From Lachnospiraceae bacterium (lineage in GTDB: Bacteria > Bacillota > Clostridia > Lachnospirales > Lachnospiraceae): a stretch of DNA of 64,000 nucleotides. Both the position numbers and the translations under genes were made by a program. Where the stretch lies: positions 1 through 64,000 of the forward strand of contig SVEY01000012.1 of NCBI GenBank assembly GCA_015057165.1, written 5' to 3'. Within the stretch, counting starts at the first letter, position 1, and each line of letters opens with the position of its first letter. Positions 36,206 through 45,423 of the stretch are shown in pieces. The notes beneath the pieces are model-generated. The model saw nothing but the letters and a program-made list of their open reading frames with translations, was not told where the DNA came from and searched no databases.

Positions 36206-36388
36206 TTATGAACAAAGCTTAACGCCCAGCTTAAATGCATTTTCCAGATCGTTAGGGAAATTCTTCTCCCTCATTTCCTTCTTATGTGCTTCATTAAAAC
36301 CTGACATATCGAACTTGCTGTAATCATTAACCTGCAAAGTATCGCAACATGGATATACCTCTACGTCTCCATTAAGGCTTTTGAATAG
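36206..36388 (-). pseudogene. C-terminal scrap of a flavodoxin-like NAD(P)H oxidoreductase
   Basis: An open frame without a start encodes about 60 residues: SLNGDVEVYPCCDTLQV, NDYSKFDM, then FPNDLENAFKLGVKL at the stop. The FPxDLxxAFxLGxxL ending and the DYSKF segment are typical of the C-terminus of flavodoxin/iron-sulfur flavoprotein-type reductases. The N-terminal FMN-binding half is missing; the homology stops near 36388, where a different gene scrap on the other strand begins. Confidence 0.6.
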
Positions 36389-36537
36389 GTGAAAGAATCA
36401 CTTATATATGGACAATTCCTGTTATTTTACTTTTAGGCTTTGTCTCATATGGACTTAGCATATATTTCTATGTCTATGCCCAAAGAATATTAGGCGCAGC
36501 CAGAACAAGCGCCTACCGCATAAATATGATCTCATAA
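36385..36537 (+). pseudogene. Internal scrap of an EamA/DMT-family transporter
   Basis: Plus-strand frame of about 48 residues: IPVILLLGFVSYGLSIYFYV then YAQRILGAARTSAYR. This matches the second-half helix and loop of EamA (drug/metabolite) transporters, which continue AYYAxAPFIG in intact members. It stops at TAA after INMIS. No start and no remaining helices. Confidence 0.6.
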
Positions 36538-36576
36538 TAAAAGTAGATTATACATCTATCGACAATTTCGTCTGAT

Positions 36577-37419
36577 TTAAATATTCTCTATAGCCTCAAC
36601 ACCCTCGTCAATGTAATCAACATCAAGTTCATATATCTTACCTTCATCTGCTTTTTTTGCAAATGCGCTATCAAGAGGCATCTTGCCAAGAACCTTTATG
36701 CCAAGCTCCTTAGCCACTTCGTCTATATGACTTTCTCCGAATACCTGCATCTTCTTACCGCAGTCAGGGCACTTAATATAACTGTAATTCTCTACAACTC
36801 CAAGTACAGGTACATCCATCATATCAGCCATATAATAAGCCTTCTTAACAATCATCTGAACAAGTTCCTGAGGAGATGTCACAATTACAATTCCATTAAT
36901 TGGAAGCGATTGGAATACAGTAAGCGGTACGTCACCTGTTCCCGGTGGCATATCTACAAGAAGATAATCAAGTTCTCCCCAGATAATATCTGTCCAGAAC
37001 TGCTTAACAGCTCCTGCAATAACAGGACCACGCCATACAACAGGTTTTTCTTCGTCCTCAAGAAGAAGATTGATAGACATAATCTTGGTTCCGTCTTCTG
37101 CTTCTATTGGATATGTACCCTCTTCAACCGCCTCAGCAGGTCCGTGAACACCGAACATCTTGGGTATTGAAGGTCCTGTAATATCAGCATCTAATATGCC
37201 CACCTTCTTACCCTGCTTTCTAAGCTTTGCAGCAAGTGTAGAAGTAACGAAGCTTTTTCCCACTCCACCTTTACCTGATACGACACCTATAACATGCTTA
37301 ATATCAGACATAGGATTCATATCTTCCAAGAAACTTGTCTTCTCTTTTGAAGGACATCCTTCACAACTGTCTCTGTCACAGCTTGATGCACTGCTGCAAT
37401 TATCTCTTTCTTCACTCAT
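36577..37419 (-). CDS. Mrp/NBP35-type iron-sulfur carrier ATPase
   Basis: 280 aa. Deviant P-loop GVVSGKGGVGKS (about 45-56), YLLVDMPPGTGD as Walker B region, and a CPDC pair (about 218-221) that bridges an Fe-S cluster in the dimer. The N-terminus has four Cys (NCSSASSC, SCEGC), as in NBP35-type proteins. It loads Fe-S clusters on target proteins or regulates enzymes. GGAGGG before the ATG. 2 bp after mtnA. Confidence 0.92.
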   Translation of the reverse strand: MSEERDNCSSASSCDRDSCEGCPSKEKTSFLEDMNPMSDIKHVIGVVSGKGGVGKSFVTSTLAAKLRKQGKKVGILDADITGPSIPKMFGVHGPAEAVEEGTYPIEAEDGTKIMSINLLLEDEEKPVVWRGPVIAGAVKQFWTDIIWGELDYLLVDMPPGTGDVPLTVFQSLPINGIVIVTSPQELVQMIVKKAYYMADMMDVPVLGVVENYSYIKCPDCGKKMQVFGESHIDEVAKELGIKVLGKMPLDSAFAKKADEGKIYELDVDYIDEGVEAIENI

Positions 37420-37421
37420 TG

Positions 37422-38555
37422 TTATTCCCTCCTAATATTATTAACCTGTCCCATTAATGTCTCAAGTCCACTCTTATAATCAGGCCAAGCAACGCCCTTT
37501 TCCGTAATAATAGCGGTAATCAATTCATGACTTGTAACATCAAAGGCAGGATTGTATACCTTAACATTCTTATGTGACATTTCGCTATTATACCACATTT
37601 TCGTAACTTCCGAACCATTTCTTTGCTCGATTACAATGTCTTCTCCAGTTGCAATGCTCATATCGATTGAAGATGTGGGACCACATACATATACCGGGAT
37701 ACCATAATGTCTGGCAATAATTGCCACACCGCTTGTTCCAATCTTATTGGCTACATCTCCGTTAGATGCTATTCTGTCACATCCTACGAATACAGAATTA
37801 ATCTGTCCGGATGCCATAAGAGATGCCACCATATTATCACATTGAAGAGTTGTATCAATACCTGCTTCTGTTAATTCATAAGCTGTAAGCCTCGCACCTT
37901 GAAGAAGTGGTCTTGTCTCGTCACAGAATGCCTTTATATTCATACCCTTTTCATGAGCCAAGTATATAGGCGCCGTAGCTGTTCCGTATCTTACAGTCGC
38001 AAGTCTTCCTGCATTACAATGTGTTAAGATACCGTCTCCATCATGAATAAATCGAAGTCCGTTCTCACCGATTGCTTTACATTCATTAATGTTATTTTCC
38101 CATATTGTAAGAGCTTTCTTCTTAAGGACATAAATTATACTATCCCTCAATGTATCATCAAGTTCAATACTATCAAGACTCTTGCTATGTAAGCTACAAT
38201 CGAATCTATTATTTGTAAATCTGTTAAGTTCCTTAATCATCTCGCCTAATGCCCAAGACAGATTAACGGCCGTTGGTCTGGCAGTTTCAAGATGATTTGA
38301 ACATCTTATATATTCTTTCACATAATCACCAAGGGTCTGAGCAGTAATATTTGCTGCTATTACATACATAGAAAGAGCGGCAAATACACCAATTGCTGGT
38401 GCTCCTCTAACCTCTAGTTTTTCTATAGCCCTATACATTTCGTCAAGGTTAATTGTGCTCTTAACAACCAGTTCGTTTGGTAATTTCGTCTGGTCTATAT
38501 ATTTTACTTCATTAGCCTCTTCATCAAGCCATAATGTGTCAATAGGTTCTGACAT
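37422..38555 (-). CDS. mtnA: S-methyl-5-thioribose-1-phosphate isomerase
   Basis: 377 aa with the ATG at 38555 (GGAG 7 bases before; the frame itself runs to 38585). eIF2B-like isomerase converting methylthioribose-1-P to methylthioribulose-1-P. Catalytic Cys in ILTHCNAGRLATVRYGTA and Asp in VGCDRIASNGDVANKIGT are present. No other methionine-salvage gene is nearby, so 5-deoxyribose-1-P could be an alternative substrate, as shown for some relatives. Followed after 2 bp by mrp. Confidence 0.9.
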   Translation of the reverse strand: MSEPIDTLWLDEEANEVKYIDQTKLPNELVVKSTINLDEMYRAIEKLEVRGAPAIGVFAALSMYVIAANITAQTLGDYVKEYIRCSNHLETARPTAVNLSWALGEMIKELNRFTNNRFDCSLHSKSLDSIELDDTLRDSIIYVLKKKALTIWENNINECKAIGENGLRFIHDGDGILTHCNAGRLATVRYGTATAPIYLAHEKGMNIKAFCDETRPLLQGARLTAYELTEAGIDTTLQCDNMVASLMASGQINSVFVGCDRIASNGDVANKIGTSGVAIIARHYGIPVYVCGPTSSIDMSIATGEDIVIEQRNGSEVTKMWYNSEMSHKNVKVYNPAFDVTSHELITAIITEKGVAWPDYKSGLETLMGQVNNIRRE

Positions 38556-38574
38556 TATATCTCCAATCTTGAAT

Positions 38575-38598
38575 ATTCCCAGCATTTATGCTGGGAAT
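38575..38598. other. Perfect hairpin ahead of mtnA
   Basis: ATTCCCAGCAT-tt-ATGCTGGGAAT, 11-bp perfect arms, 20 bp before the mtnA start. No T run on the minus strand (TATTCAAG), so it is more likely an RNA-stability or processing hairpin, or a weak terminator for the gene upstream. Confidence 0.6.
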
Positions 38599-38635
38599 AA
38601 TTTATAACAACTTAATCTTCACACAGTCCAACTCT

Positions 38636-39778
38636 CTAATAGAAATACTGCTTTCCAATTATAATTCCACCTGTCTTACCACGTTGCTGGGCAAGCCATA
38701 ATGCCCAGAAGAATAATTTATCAACATTTCTTCTTCCATTAAGTACTTCTCTTGCTGCTGAGAAGCAATCTTCATTGGGGCCTCTATCCATAATCATCTG
38801 AAGTCTTCCTGAACGAACAGGCTCAAATTGGTTAGCCTGATATATAACGCCGGATATTGTATTAGGGAATTTCGAGCTAAAGACTCTATTCATAACAACA
38901 GAACCCACAGCAATCTTACCCTCATATGGCTCTCCTTCTGCTTCTGCATGTATAATTGCTGCAAGGAGATACAAATCATCCTGAGAATATCCTTCTAAAG
39001 CACCTGATGTATCTTCATTATTGCCGCCAACCTGACTGGCAAGTGCTTCCTGTCTTGCAGCGTTTTCTCTGGCAAGCTGCTTCTCATATTCTTTCATTTC
39101 TTTTATTTTCTTATCATACGCATCAACTTCTGATTGAGCATCCTTTAGCTCTGCATTCTTATCACTTAGAGCTGATCCTGCACTATCAACAAGGCTCTTT
39201 AACTCCTGTTTTTGCTTGTCAAGTTCATTAGACTTTGCTTCTAGTTCAGCTCTTCTTGCAGTAAGCTCATTAGTCTTTGCTGTAACTTCTTCCTGTACTT
39301 TCTTATATTTATCCATTATATCTCTATCATATTTTACAATATAACTTAGATATTCAAATCTCTCAATAAATTCAGATAAAGAGCCACTTTCCAGAAGCGT
39401 CTCCAGCATATTCATAGAACCATTCTCATACATATACTTGATATGCAATTTCATAACCTGTTCCATTTCAGCCTGACTAGTCTTAGCTTCGGATAACTGC
39501 TGGCTTAATGTAGCTATATCATTTGAAGCTGCTGTAACAGCTGCATCATTAGCATCTACTTTGGCCTTCAAATCATTGTATGTGCTTTGTACATCGTTAT
39601 AATTTGCTTTAAGATCATTAGCTTCACTTTGAATAGCATCCTTTTCATTAACAGCCTGTTGCTTCTTCTTCTCTAAGTCGCTGATTGTCTCTGCTCTTCC
39701 AACAATAGAAAAACTCGAACAAATCATTATAGCCACTATTAACAATGACACTATCCTTTTAAGTCCCAGTTGTCTCAT
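38636..39778 (-). CDS. Secreted coiled-coil SleB/CwlJ-type cell wall hydrolase
   Basis: 380 aa. Signal peptide of about 28 residues ending VGRAE. A long coiled coil (about 30-245, PcsB-like Lys/Glu/Ala heptads) is followed by a C-terminal hydrolase_2 domain (about 260-380): LLAAIIHAEAEGEPYEGKIA holds the catalytic Glu, then VGSVVMNRV and NQFEPVRSG. Such domains cut peptidoglycan glycan strands in spore germination or division. The coiled coil suggests control by a membrane partner. No nearby ypeB. Confidence 0.88.
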   Translation of the reverse strand: MRQLGLKRIVSLLIVAIMICSSFSIVGRAETISDLEKKKQQAVNEKDAIQSEANDLKANYNDVQSTYNDLKAKVDANDAAVTAASNDIATLSQQLSEAKTSQAEMEQVMKLHIKYMYENGSMNMLETLLESGSLSEFIERFEYLSYIVKYDRDIMDKYKKVQEEVTAKTNELTARRAELEAKSNELDKQKQELKSLVDSAGSALSDKNAELKDAQSEVDAYDKKIKEMKEYEKQLARENAARQEALASQVGGNNEDTSGALEGYSQDDLYLLAAIIHAEAEGEPYEGKIAVGSVVMNRVFSSKFPNTISGVIYQANQFEPVRSGRLQMIMDRGPNEDCFSAAREVLNGRRNVDKLFFWALWLAQQRGKTGGIIIGKQYFY

Positions 39779-39845
39779 ATATATGTCCTCGCACTATAAA
39801 CATACTACTTGTATATATCGGCATACAGCAGATAATTCTTTACAT

Positions 39846-39884
39846 AAAAAGAGAGTAGTTTAATAAAAGTTCAACTACCCTCTT
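39846..39884 (-). terminator. Terminator after ilvN
   Basis: AGAGGGTAGTTG...AACTACTCTC stem followed by TTTTTATG on the minus strand, 70 bp past the ilvN stop. It is the first clear terminator after the 15-gene run that starts at nadB. Confidence 0.8.
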
Positions 39885-39953
39885 CCTACACACTATTATA
39901 CATTGTGATTCCTGATAATTCAAGGAATTTCACATTTTTTTAGGTATTATAAA

Positions 39954-40487
39954 TTATCTCTTACATATAGAGATTGATTCCATTGCAACTGCTCCACCTC
40001 TTACAATTGAAACTTTCTTAAACTTCTTCTTAAGAAGCTTAATTAATTCATCATTAGACTCAGTTGTAAGAAGACATTCAAGAATTAACGAATCCTCTCC
40101 TGCATCGCATACACGAACTTTAAATACCTCAGCAAGATGGAAAATCAAATCGATATCCTCTGGAGTAACATCATCAATTCTAGCATAAAGAAGTTCCTTC
40201 ATATGAAGTGGCGCAGAAGTTATATCAATGACCTTTATGACCTCTACCATGCGATTAAGTTGCTTCTTAATCTGCTCAAATGTTATGTCATCACTTTTTA
40301 CACAGATGGTCATTCTTGATACATCTTCATGTTCTGTCGTTCCTACTGTTAGGCTTTGCAGGTTATAGCTTTTTCCAGAGAACAGTCCTGACACCTTGGC
40401 AAGAACACCTACCTGGTTCTCCACATATAACGCAATCCATCTGTCTTTAATTTGAATCCTGTCACGTATATCATACATATCGTACAT
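39954..40487 (-). CDS. ilvN: Acetolactate synthase small (regulatory) subunit
   Basis: 177 aa. N-terminal ACT domain (WIALYVENQVGVLAKVSGLF, then NLQSLTVGTTE) followed by the ALS small-subunit C-terminal domain. It gives valine feedback control to the large subunit, encoded 48 bp upstream. Of the longer type (160-180 aa), with two ACT-like halves. Confidence 0.93.
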   Translation of the reverse strand: MYDMYDIRDRIQIKDRWIALYVENQVGVLAKVSGLFSGKSYNLQSLTVGTTEHEDVSRMTICVKSDDITFEQIKKQLNRMVEVIKVIDITSAPLHMKELLYARIDDVTPEDIDLIFHLAEVFKVRVCDAGEDSLILECLLTTESNDELIKLLKKKFKKVSIVRGGAVAMESISICKR

Positions 40488-40535
40488 ATTATTTACCTCT
40501 ATAATGCATATCTTATTACAAGAACTGCCTGTCTA

Positions 40536-42311
40536 TTATTTATTCGGCTTCTTAGATGACTTTTTCTTCGAAGATGCTCCATTTCTTGGCTTATCTGGTA
40601 GTATCATCTCCGACATAGCATCTCCACCTTTTACCATTGGTAGAACAAGTTCATCGCTAGCAATTAAGAATTCAATAATTGTTGTCTTATCATTTGCTTT
40701 CGCCTCTCTAAGGGCGTCCTCAATCTGTGTTGGATCGGTAACTCTAATTCCTACAGCGCCATAACTCTCTGCCCATTTAACAAAGTCAGGCACATATGGT
40801 GGACACTTTCCTTGTGGCCCCTTACATTCATCTGGACAATCTATATTACGGCGAAGACATGTAATCTTATATCTCTTACCATAGAATAGCTGCTGCATCT
40901 GTTTTACCATGCCAAGATATTGATTATTAAGAATACATACTGTTACATTTGCCTTCTCAATAATTGATGTTGCAAGCTCCTGCATATTCATCTGCATTCC
41001 GCCATCACCTGTGATACATACAACATCCTTGTCTCTCGCTCCAATCTTGGCACCAACAGCAGCTGGAAAGCCAAATCCCATGGTTCCTAATCCTCCAGAT
41101 GTTATCATCTGTTTCTTAGAGTTAAGGTTAATAAATTGCGTAGCCCACATCTGATGTTGACCAACATCCGTAACAAATATCCCCTCTGGAAATACTTCAT
41201 TGATGCCTTCCATTATGCTTTGTGGACATAGTCCCAAATCTTTTCTCATCTCAAGTGGATTCTCTTTATCCCAGGCTGCAATTCTCTTACGCCACTCTTC
41301 TGTATCATGTGGCTCAGCCCATTCATTTAATTTCTCTAATGCCGCCTTAGCATCGCATACAATAGGAACATCCACAATAACATTTCTAGAGATTGATGCT
41401 GTATCAACATCTATATGAATAATCGCTGCATCCTGAGCAAATTCGGATAATGCCCCTGTTATTCTGTCATTGAATCTTGTACCAATCGAGAATAACACAT
41501 CACATCCTACTACCGCCTTGTTGGCTGCATATCTTCCATGCATACCACAATTGCCTATATATAAATCATTATCATAGTCTAGTGCGCCTTTGCCCATTAT
41601 TGTTGTGACAACAGGTATCTTAGTTTTCTCAACAAATTCTTTCAATGCCTGATTAGCATCGGAAATATTGATTCCACCACCAGCAAGTATCATTGGTCTC
41701 TTAGCATTCTTAAGAAGTTTATATGCCTTCTTAAGCTGGCCTATATGTACGCTTTTATTAAGCTTATATCCACGAATATCTACATATGAAGGGTATTCGC
41801 CATCTCCTGTAGCAACTTGAATATCCTTAGGTAAGTCAATAAGAACAGGTCCCGGCTTTCCTGTTGGGGCGATTTGGAATGCCATCTTAATTGTCTTACC
41901 TAAAGCATCTCTATCTCTTACAGTAACACCATACTTTGTAACAGAACGGGTCATTCCTACAATATCAACTTCCTGAAATGCATCATTACCAATTAAATCC
42001 TGAGGCACCTGTCCTGTAAAAACAACAAGGGGAATGCTATCATAGAAAGCATCAGCTATACCTGTTATTGTATTAGTTGCACCAGGTCCAGATGTAACAA
42101 TACACACAGCAGTTCTCCCAGTTGCTCTGGCATACCCTTCCGCTTCATGTATAAGTGCCTGTTCATGGCGTGGAAGTACCACCTTAATCTCAGGTGTCTT
42201 ATATAATTCATCAATAATATCTGTAACCATTCCACCTGGATATGCAAATACAGTATCTACACCTTCCTCAAGTAATGCTTTTACAAATAGTTTTCTTCCT
42301 GTAATACTCAT
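40536..42311 (-). CDS. ilvB: Acetolactate synthase large subunit
   Basis: 591-aa ThDP/FAD enzyme making acetolactate or acetohydroxybutyrate for valine, leucine and isoleucine. ThDP Glu in RHEQALIHEAEGYAR, and the GDGGMQMNMQELATS...NNQ ThDP/Mg motif. Odd: between YKITC and PDFVKW (about residues 480-505) there is an insert with a C-x6-C-x3-C-x6-C pattern (CLRRNIDCPDECKGPQGKC), not present in the classic enzyme. Ser/Lys tail at the C-terminus. Confidence 0.95.
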   Translation of the reverse strand: MSITGRKLFVKALLEEGVDTVFAYPGGMVTDIIDELYKTPEIKVVLPRHEQALIHEAEGYARATGRTAVCIVTSGPGATNTITGIADAFYDSIPLVVFTGQVPQDLIGNDAFQEVDIVGMTRSVTKYGVTVRDRDALGKTIKMAFQIAPTGKPGPVLIDLPKDIQVATGDGEYPSYVDIRGYKLNKSVHIGQLKKAYKLLKNAKRPMILAGGGINISDANQALKEFVEKTKIPVVTTIMGKGALDYDNDLYIGNCGMHGRYAANKAVVGCDVLFSIGTRFNDRITGALSEFAQDAAIIHIDVDTASISRNVIVDVPIVCDAKAALEKLNEWAEPHDTEEWRKRIAAWDKENPLEMRKDLGLCPQSIMEGINEVFPEGIFVTDVGQHQMWATQFINLNSKKQMITSGGLGTMGFGFPAAVGAKIGARDKDVVCITGDGGMQMNMQELATSIIEKANVTVCILNNQYLGMVKQMQQLFYGKRYKITCLRRNIDCPDECKGPQGKCPPYVPDFVKWAESYGAVGIRVTDPTQIEDALREAKANDKTTIIEFLIASDELVLPMVKGGDAMSEMILPDKPRNGASSKKKSSKKPNK

Positions 42312-42325
42312 CTTTTTCTTCCAAT

Positions 42326-42811
42326 CTAATTCTTTTTATAAGTACAGAAGCTATATATTATATCAAAATATGTCTGTTCTTCTGACTCCTCAACTAATTC
42401 CCATCCACTTTCATCAAGATTAGGGAAAAATGTATCTGCTTCATACTCAAAATCAATCTTAGTGATTAAAGCTGTATCACACTCACTCTCAAACAGGCGA
42501 TAAATACTTTCCCCACCGATAATATACACATTATTTGTATCGTACTTTTTAATTTCTTCAAGCACTTCCTCTTTTGTATGACACACCGTAGCACCATCCA
42601 CTTTATAATTCTTATCACGAGTAAGCACTATATTAATTCTATCCTTAAGGGGCTTTCTGCCTGGAAAGCTTTCTAATGTCTTTCTTCCCATTACAACAAC
42701 ATTTCCAGTAGTTGTCTCCATGAAGAATTTCATGTCATTTGGAATGCTTATAAGAAGCTTATTATTAAGGCCTATGCCCCATCTTTTATCTACAGCCGCA
42801 ATTAATTTCAT
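42326..42811 (-). CDS. folA: Dihydrofolate reductase
   Basis: 161 aa. AAVDKRWGIGLNNKLLISIPNDMKFF gives the substrate pocket with Asp near residue 26; VVMGRKTLESFPGRKPL and VYIIGGESIYRLF bind NADPH. Normal length. GGGAGGG before the ATG. 58 bp after thyA, whose reaction produces the dihydrofolate it reduces. Confidence 0.95.
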   Translation of the reverse strand: MKLIAAVDKRWGIGLNNKLLISIPNDMKFFMETTTGNVVVMGRKTLESFPGRKPLKDRINIVLTRDKNYKVDGATVCHTKEEVLEEIKKYDTNNVYIIGGESIYRLFESECDTALITKIDFEYEADTFFPNLDESGWELVEESEEQTYFDIIYSFCTYKKN

Positions 42812-42869
42812 TGGTCCCTCCCTGCATCTAAGTTAAAGTATCTTTCGCTACGGGATACCTTATCTCTTA

Positions 42870-43811
42870 CTAGACAGCAATTGGTATATTCTTTATTTGT
42901 TCTCCAGTCTTATAATCCTCTAATGTAATATCATCTTCACTAAATTCATAGAAATTCTTCTTATCCGGATTAAGAGTGAATTTAGGCGCCGGGTATTGCT
43001 CTCGTCCAATCAACTCTTTAACCAATTCGATATGTCTGTCATATATATGTGCATCTGCTATAACATGAACTAATTCTCCAACCTTCATATCACAATCTCT
43101 TGCCAGCATATGAAGAAGAACTGCATACTGACATACATTCCAATTGTTAGCTGCAAGAATATCCTGAGATCTCTGATTAAGAATCCCATTAAGAACTAAC
43201 TCACCACCATCACCTGTTGTCACATTAAATGTCATAGAATAAGCACAAGGATATAAATGCATATCATGTAACTCTTCAAGATTATACATATTTACGATTA
43301 TTCTTCTAGAAAAAGGATTATTCTTAAGGTCATATCTTGCGCCATCAATCTGGTCCAGATATACATACTTTTTATTAACTATTCCTTTATCTGTATCACA
43401 ATCTACATCCTTAATTAATGCTGATGGATAATCAGACAAATCCTCACCTTCTATATAAGAATGGTGCGCATAAGGTTTACCTATCTGATAGCCATATGCC
43501 TTACCGATTGTACCTTCAGAATCTGCCCATTCATCCCATACAGAAGACTTAAGATTATTAATATTATTGGATTTCTTCTGCCATATCCAAAGCATTTCGT
43601 TAGTCGCACTCTTAATTGCTGTTCTTCTAAGAGTAAGGGCAGGAAATTCTTTCTGCAAATCATATCTGTTTACAACAGCAAATTTCTTAATAGTATAAGC
43701 ACTTTCACCTGTATCAGTCCAAATTGGTCTTACTTTCTCACCTTCAGTACTTATACCGTTATCAATTATATCCTGACACATTTCTACAAATAATTTATCT
43801 GCTAAGCTCAT
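42870..43811 (-). CDS. thyA: Thymidylate synthase
   Basis: 313 aa, folate-dependent dTMP synthase. LRRTAIKSATNEMLW, a catalytic Cys in MHLYPCAYSMTF, NQRSQDILAANNWNVCQY and HIYDRHIELV are family blocks. The Cys is followed by Ala-Tyr where most ThyA have His. Longer than the E. coli enzyme (264 aa), with extra residues around 100-165. Begins 11 bp after the unknown gene upstream. Confidence 0.92.
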   Translation of the reverse strand: MSLADKLFVEMCQDIIDNGISTEGEKVRPIWTDTGESAYTIKKFAVVNRYDLQKEFPALTLRRTAIKSATNEMLWIWQKKSNNINNLKSSVWDEWADSEGTIGKAYGYQIGKPYAHHSYIEGEDLSDYPSALIKDVDCDTDKGIVNKKYVYLDQIDGARYDLKNNPFSRRIIVNMYNLEELHDMHLYPCAYSMTFNVTTGDGGELVLNGILNQRSQDILAANNWNVCQYAVLLHMLARDCDMKVGELVHVIADAHIYDRHIELVKELIGREQYPAPKFTLNPDKKNFYEFSEDDITLEDYKTGEQIKNIPIAV

Positions 43812-43822
43812 ATACTAACTCC

Positions 43823-44737
43823 TTATTCATATGTTCCATCATCTTCCACGCCAATTGTAATCAAACCTTGAGCATTTGCCAGAGAATCTGCCATTTGTCT
43901 AACTAGTGCTTCTGGCATTCCCTGTCTAATGTTCATCTCAATAAATTCTTCCTTGGTAAGATATGAGTAAGTCGTATCATTAGGAAGTCTGTAAACTTCT
44001 ATACCATTTTGAGCAACCACACCTGGATTTCCATTTATCGGATCACTAATCTGTTGTCCTGCAGTTGCTTCAGGATGATATGCTCTACCCTTAACATTGG
44101 CAGCTGCCTGAGGATCAACTGGCTGCTGTCCATTAGCTGCCTGCGCCTGAGCTTGCGCTTGTGCTTGTGCCTGTGCCTGCGCTGCCTGCTCTTGCTCATT
44201 TACAACACCATTTTCATTAACTCTCGTTGACAAATGCTTTGATATCTCATCTAATTTATTATAAGCATCCTGGTATTTTCCTTCTCTAAGATAAAGGTTA
44301 TATTCATTAAATAAAGTGTCCATACTAGCCTTTATTTCATCTCTAAAATAATTATTAGCAACATCTTTATCATATTGTTCTTTAACTTTTCCATAGAATG
44401 CTAATACATGCATCTTAGAATCAACATATGCTTTATCAATTTTTCTTGTGAATGTTAGAAATGCATCTCTATCATCTAATGTCATATTGTAATCCTGCTT
44501 AACCTTGTCTGAATATGTAGCCAAATCAGCTTTATATCCTTCTCTTTCTGCATCAGTTGCAACAAGATTGCTAATTTTCTTCTCTGTTTCAGCATATTTT
44601 TCCTGGAATGTCATAGGCTCGACTACAACCTCGTTATTCTTTGCAATTACTACAAAAAAGATTACCAGTCCTATAACTAATACAATTCCAACCCCAATAA
44701 TAATCGATAACGTCTTATGATTCTTAATGTATTCCAT
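43823..44737 (-). CDS. Membrane-anchored protein of unknown function with Ala-Gln repeat
   Basis: 304 aa, not recognised. One membrane segment (about 11-32), then a charged, mostly helical outside region of about 150 residues (TPR-like spacing around YNLYLREGKYQDAYNKLDEI), an Ala-Gln tract (about eight AQ units near 190-206, encoded by a 6-bp repeat at about 44141-44190) and a C-terminal region with EVYRLPNDTTYSYLTKEEF. It follows the zinc-ribbon gene by 24 bp at the end of the envelope operon, so a surface role is likely. Confidence 0.7.
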   Translation of the reverse strand: MEYIKNHKTLSIIIGVGIVLVIGLVIFFVVIAKNNEVVVEPMTFQEKYAETEKKISNLVATDAEREGYKADLATYSDKVKQDYNMTLDDRDAFLTFTRKIDKAYVDSKMHVLAFYGKVKEQYDKDVANNYFRDEIKASMDTLFNEYNLYLREGKYQDAYNKLDEISKHLSTRVNENGVVNEQEQAAQAQAQAQAQAQAQAANGQQPVDPQAAANVKGRAYHPEATAGQQISDPINGNPGVVAQNGIEVYRLPNDTTYSYLTKEEFIEMNIRQGMPEALVRQMADSLANAQGLITIGVEDDGTYE

Positions 44738-44761
44738 AACATGTCTCCTATAATCAATCTT

Positions 44762-45412
44762 TTATAGCCTAAATAAATGACTATCTTCCCTTTTAACCCC
44801 AAGTACCGATTTTTTCCTATCATACAAAAGCGTGTCTTTAATTTGCTTTGCTATGCTAGAACACTTTTGATATCTAATAGAGCCTTTACCCTCCACACTT
44901 TCTCCGTTTAGGTCAACAACTATCTTATCAAACCATTCGTTGTTTAGTACAATCTCAGTTTTAAAATCATAGAAATGCCTAAGATGCGGTGGATAATAAC
45001 TTTCTTTTTCCCCTTCTTCATTCTGATTATATTCTTCTTTTGTATATTCCTTTATATCTGTATCACAAGAAACTACTTGAGATAACATAATTATATCAGG
45101 ATTATCAAGACATATGTCCTCTTCTTTTCTTTTTGTCACAACAAAAGCCGACATATAGGGATCTATATATATTTTCTTATCATACCCAAAAGCTATTGAT
45201 GCCCGAAACCTACATATCTTCTTCTTGTTTTCTTCTCGATACTCAATATGTCTTCTTATGTATTCAGTAGTTTTGTCCCTTCTATTCTTAAGAAGTGGCG
45301 AGATTATTTTAGAGCAGGAAGCACACATACATCCATCCTTCAACTTATAGTAGCCCATGGATGGAAGTGGCTTATTACATATATCGCAATAAGTTCTATC
45401 TAATCTTGCCAT
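44762..45412 (-). CDS. Zinc-ribbon protein of unknown function (DUF4428-like start)
   Basis: 216 aa. N-terminal CDICNKPLPSMGYYKLKDG then CMCASC gives two CxxC pairs, a zinc ribbon as in DUF4428 proteins. The rest is beta-rich (IASIAFGYDKKIYIDP, then the VLNNEWFDKIVVDLNG region), perhaps a PH-like fold. No membrane segment. 11 bp after the MBOAT gene. Function unknown. Confidence 0.7.
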   Translation of the reverse strand: MARLDRTYCDICNKPLPSMGYYKLKDGCMCASCSKIISPLLKNRRDKTTEYIRRHIEYREENKKKICRFRASIAFGYDKKIYIDPYMSAFVVTKRKEEDICLDNPDIIMLSQVVSCDTDIKEYTKEEYNQNEEGEKESYYPPHLRHFYDFKTEIVLNNEWFDKIVVDLNGESVEGKGSIRYQKCSSIAKQIKDTLLYDRKKSVLGVKREDSHLFRL

Positions 45413-45423
45413 ATAATCCCTCT

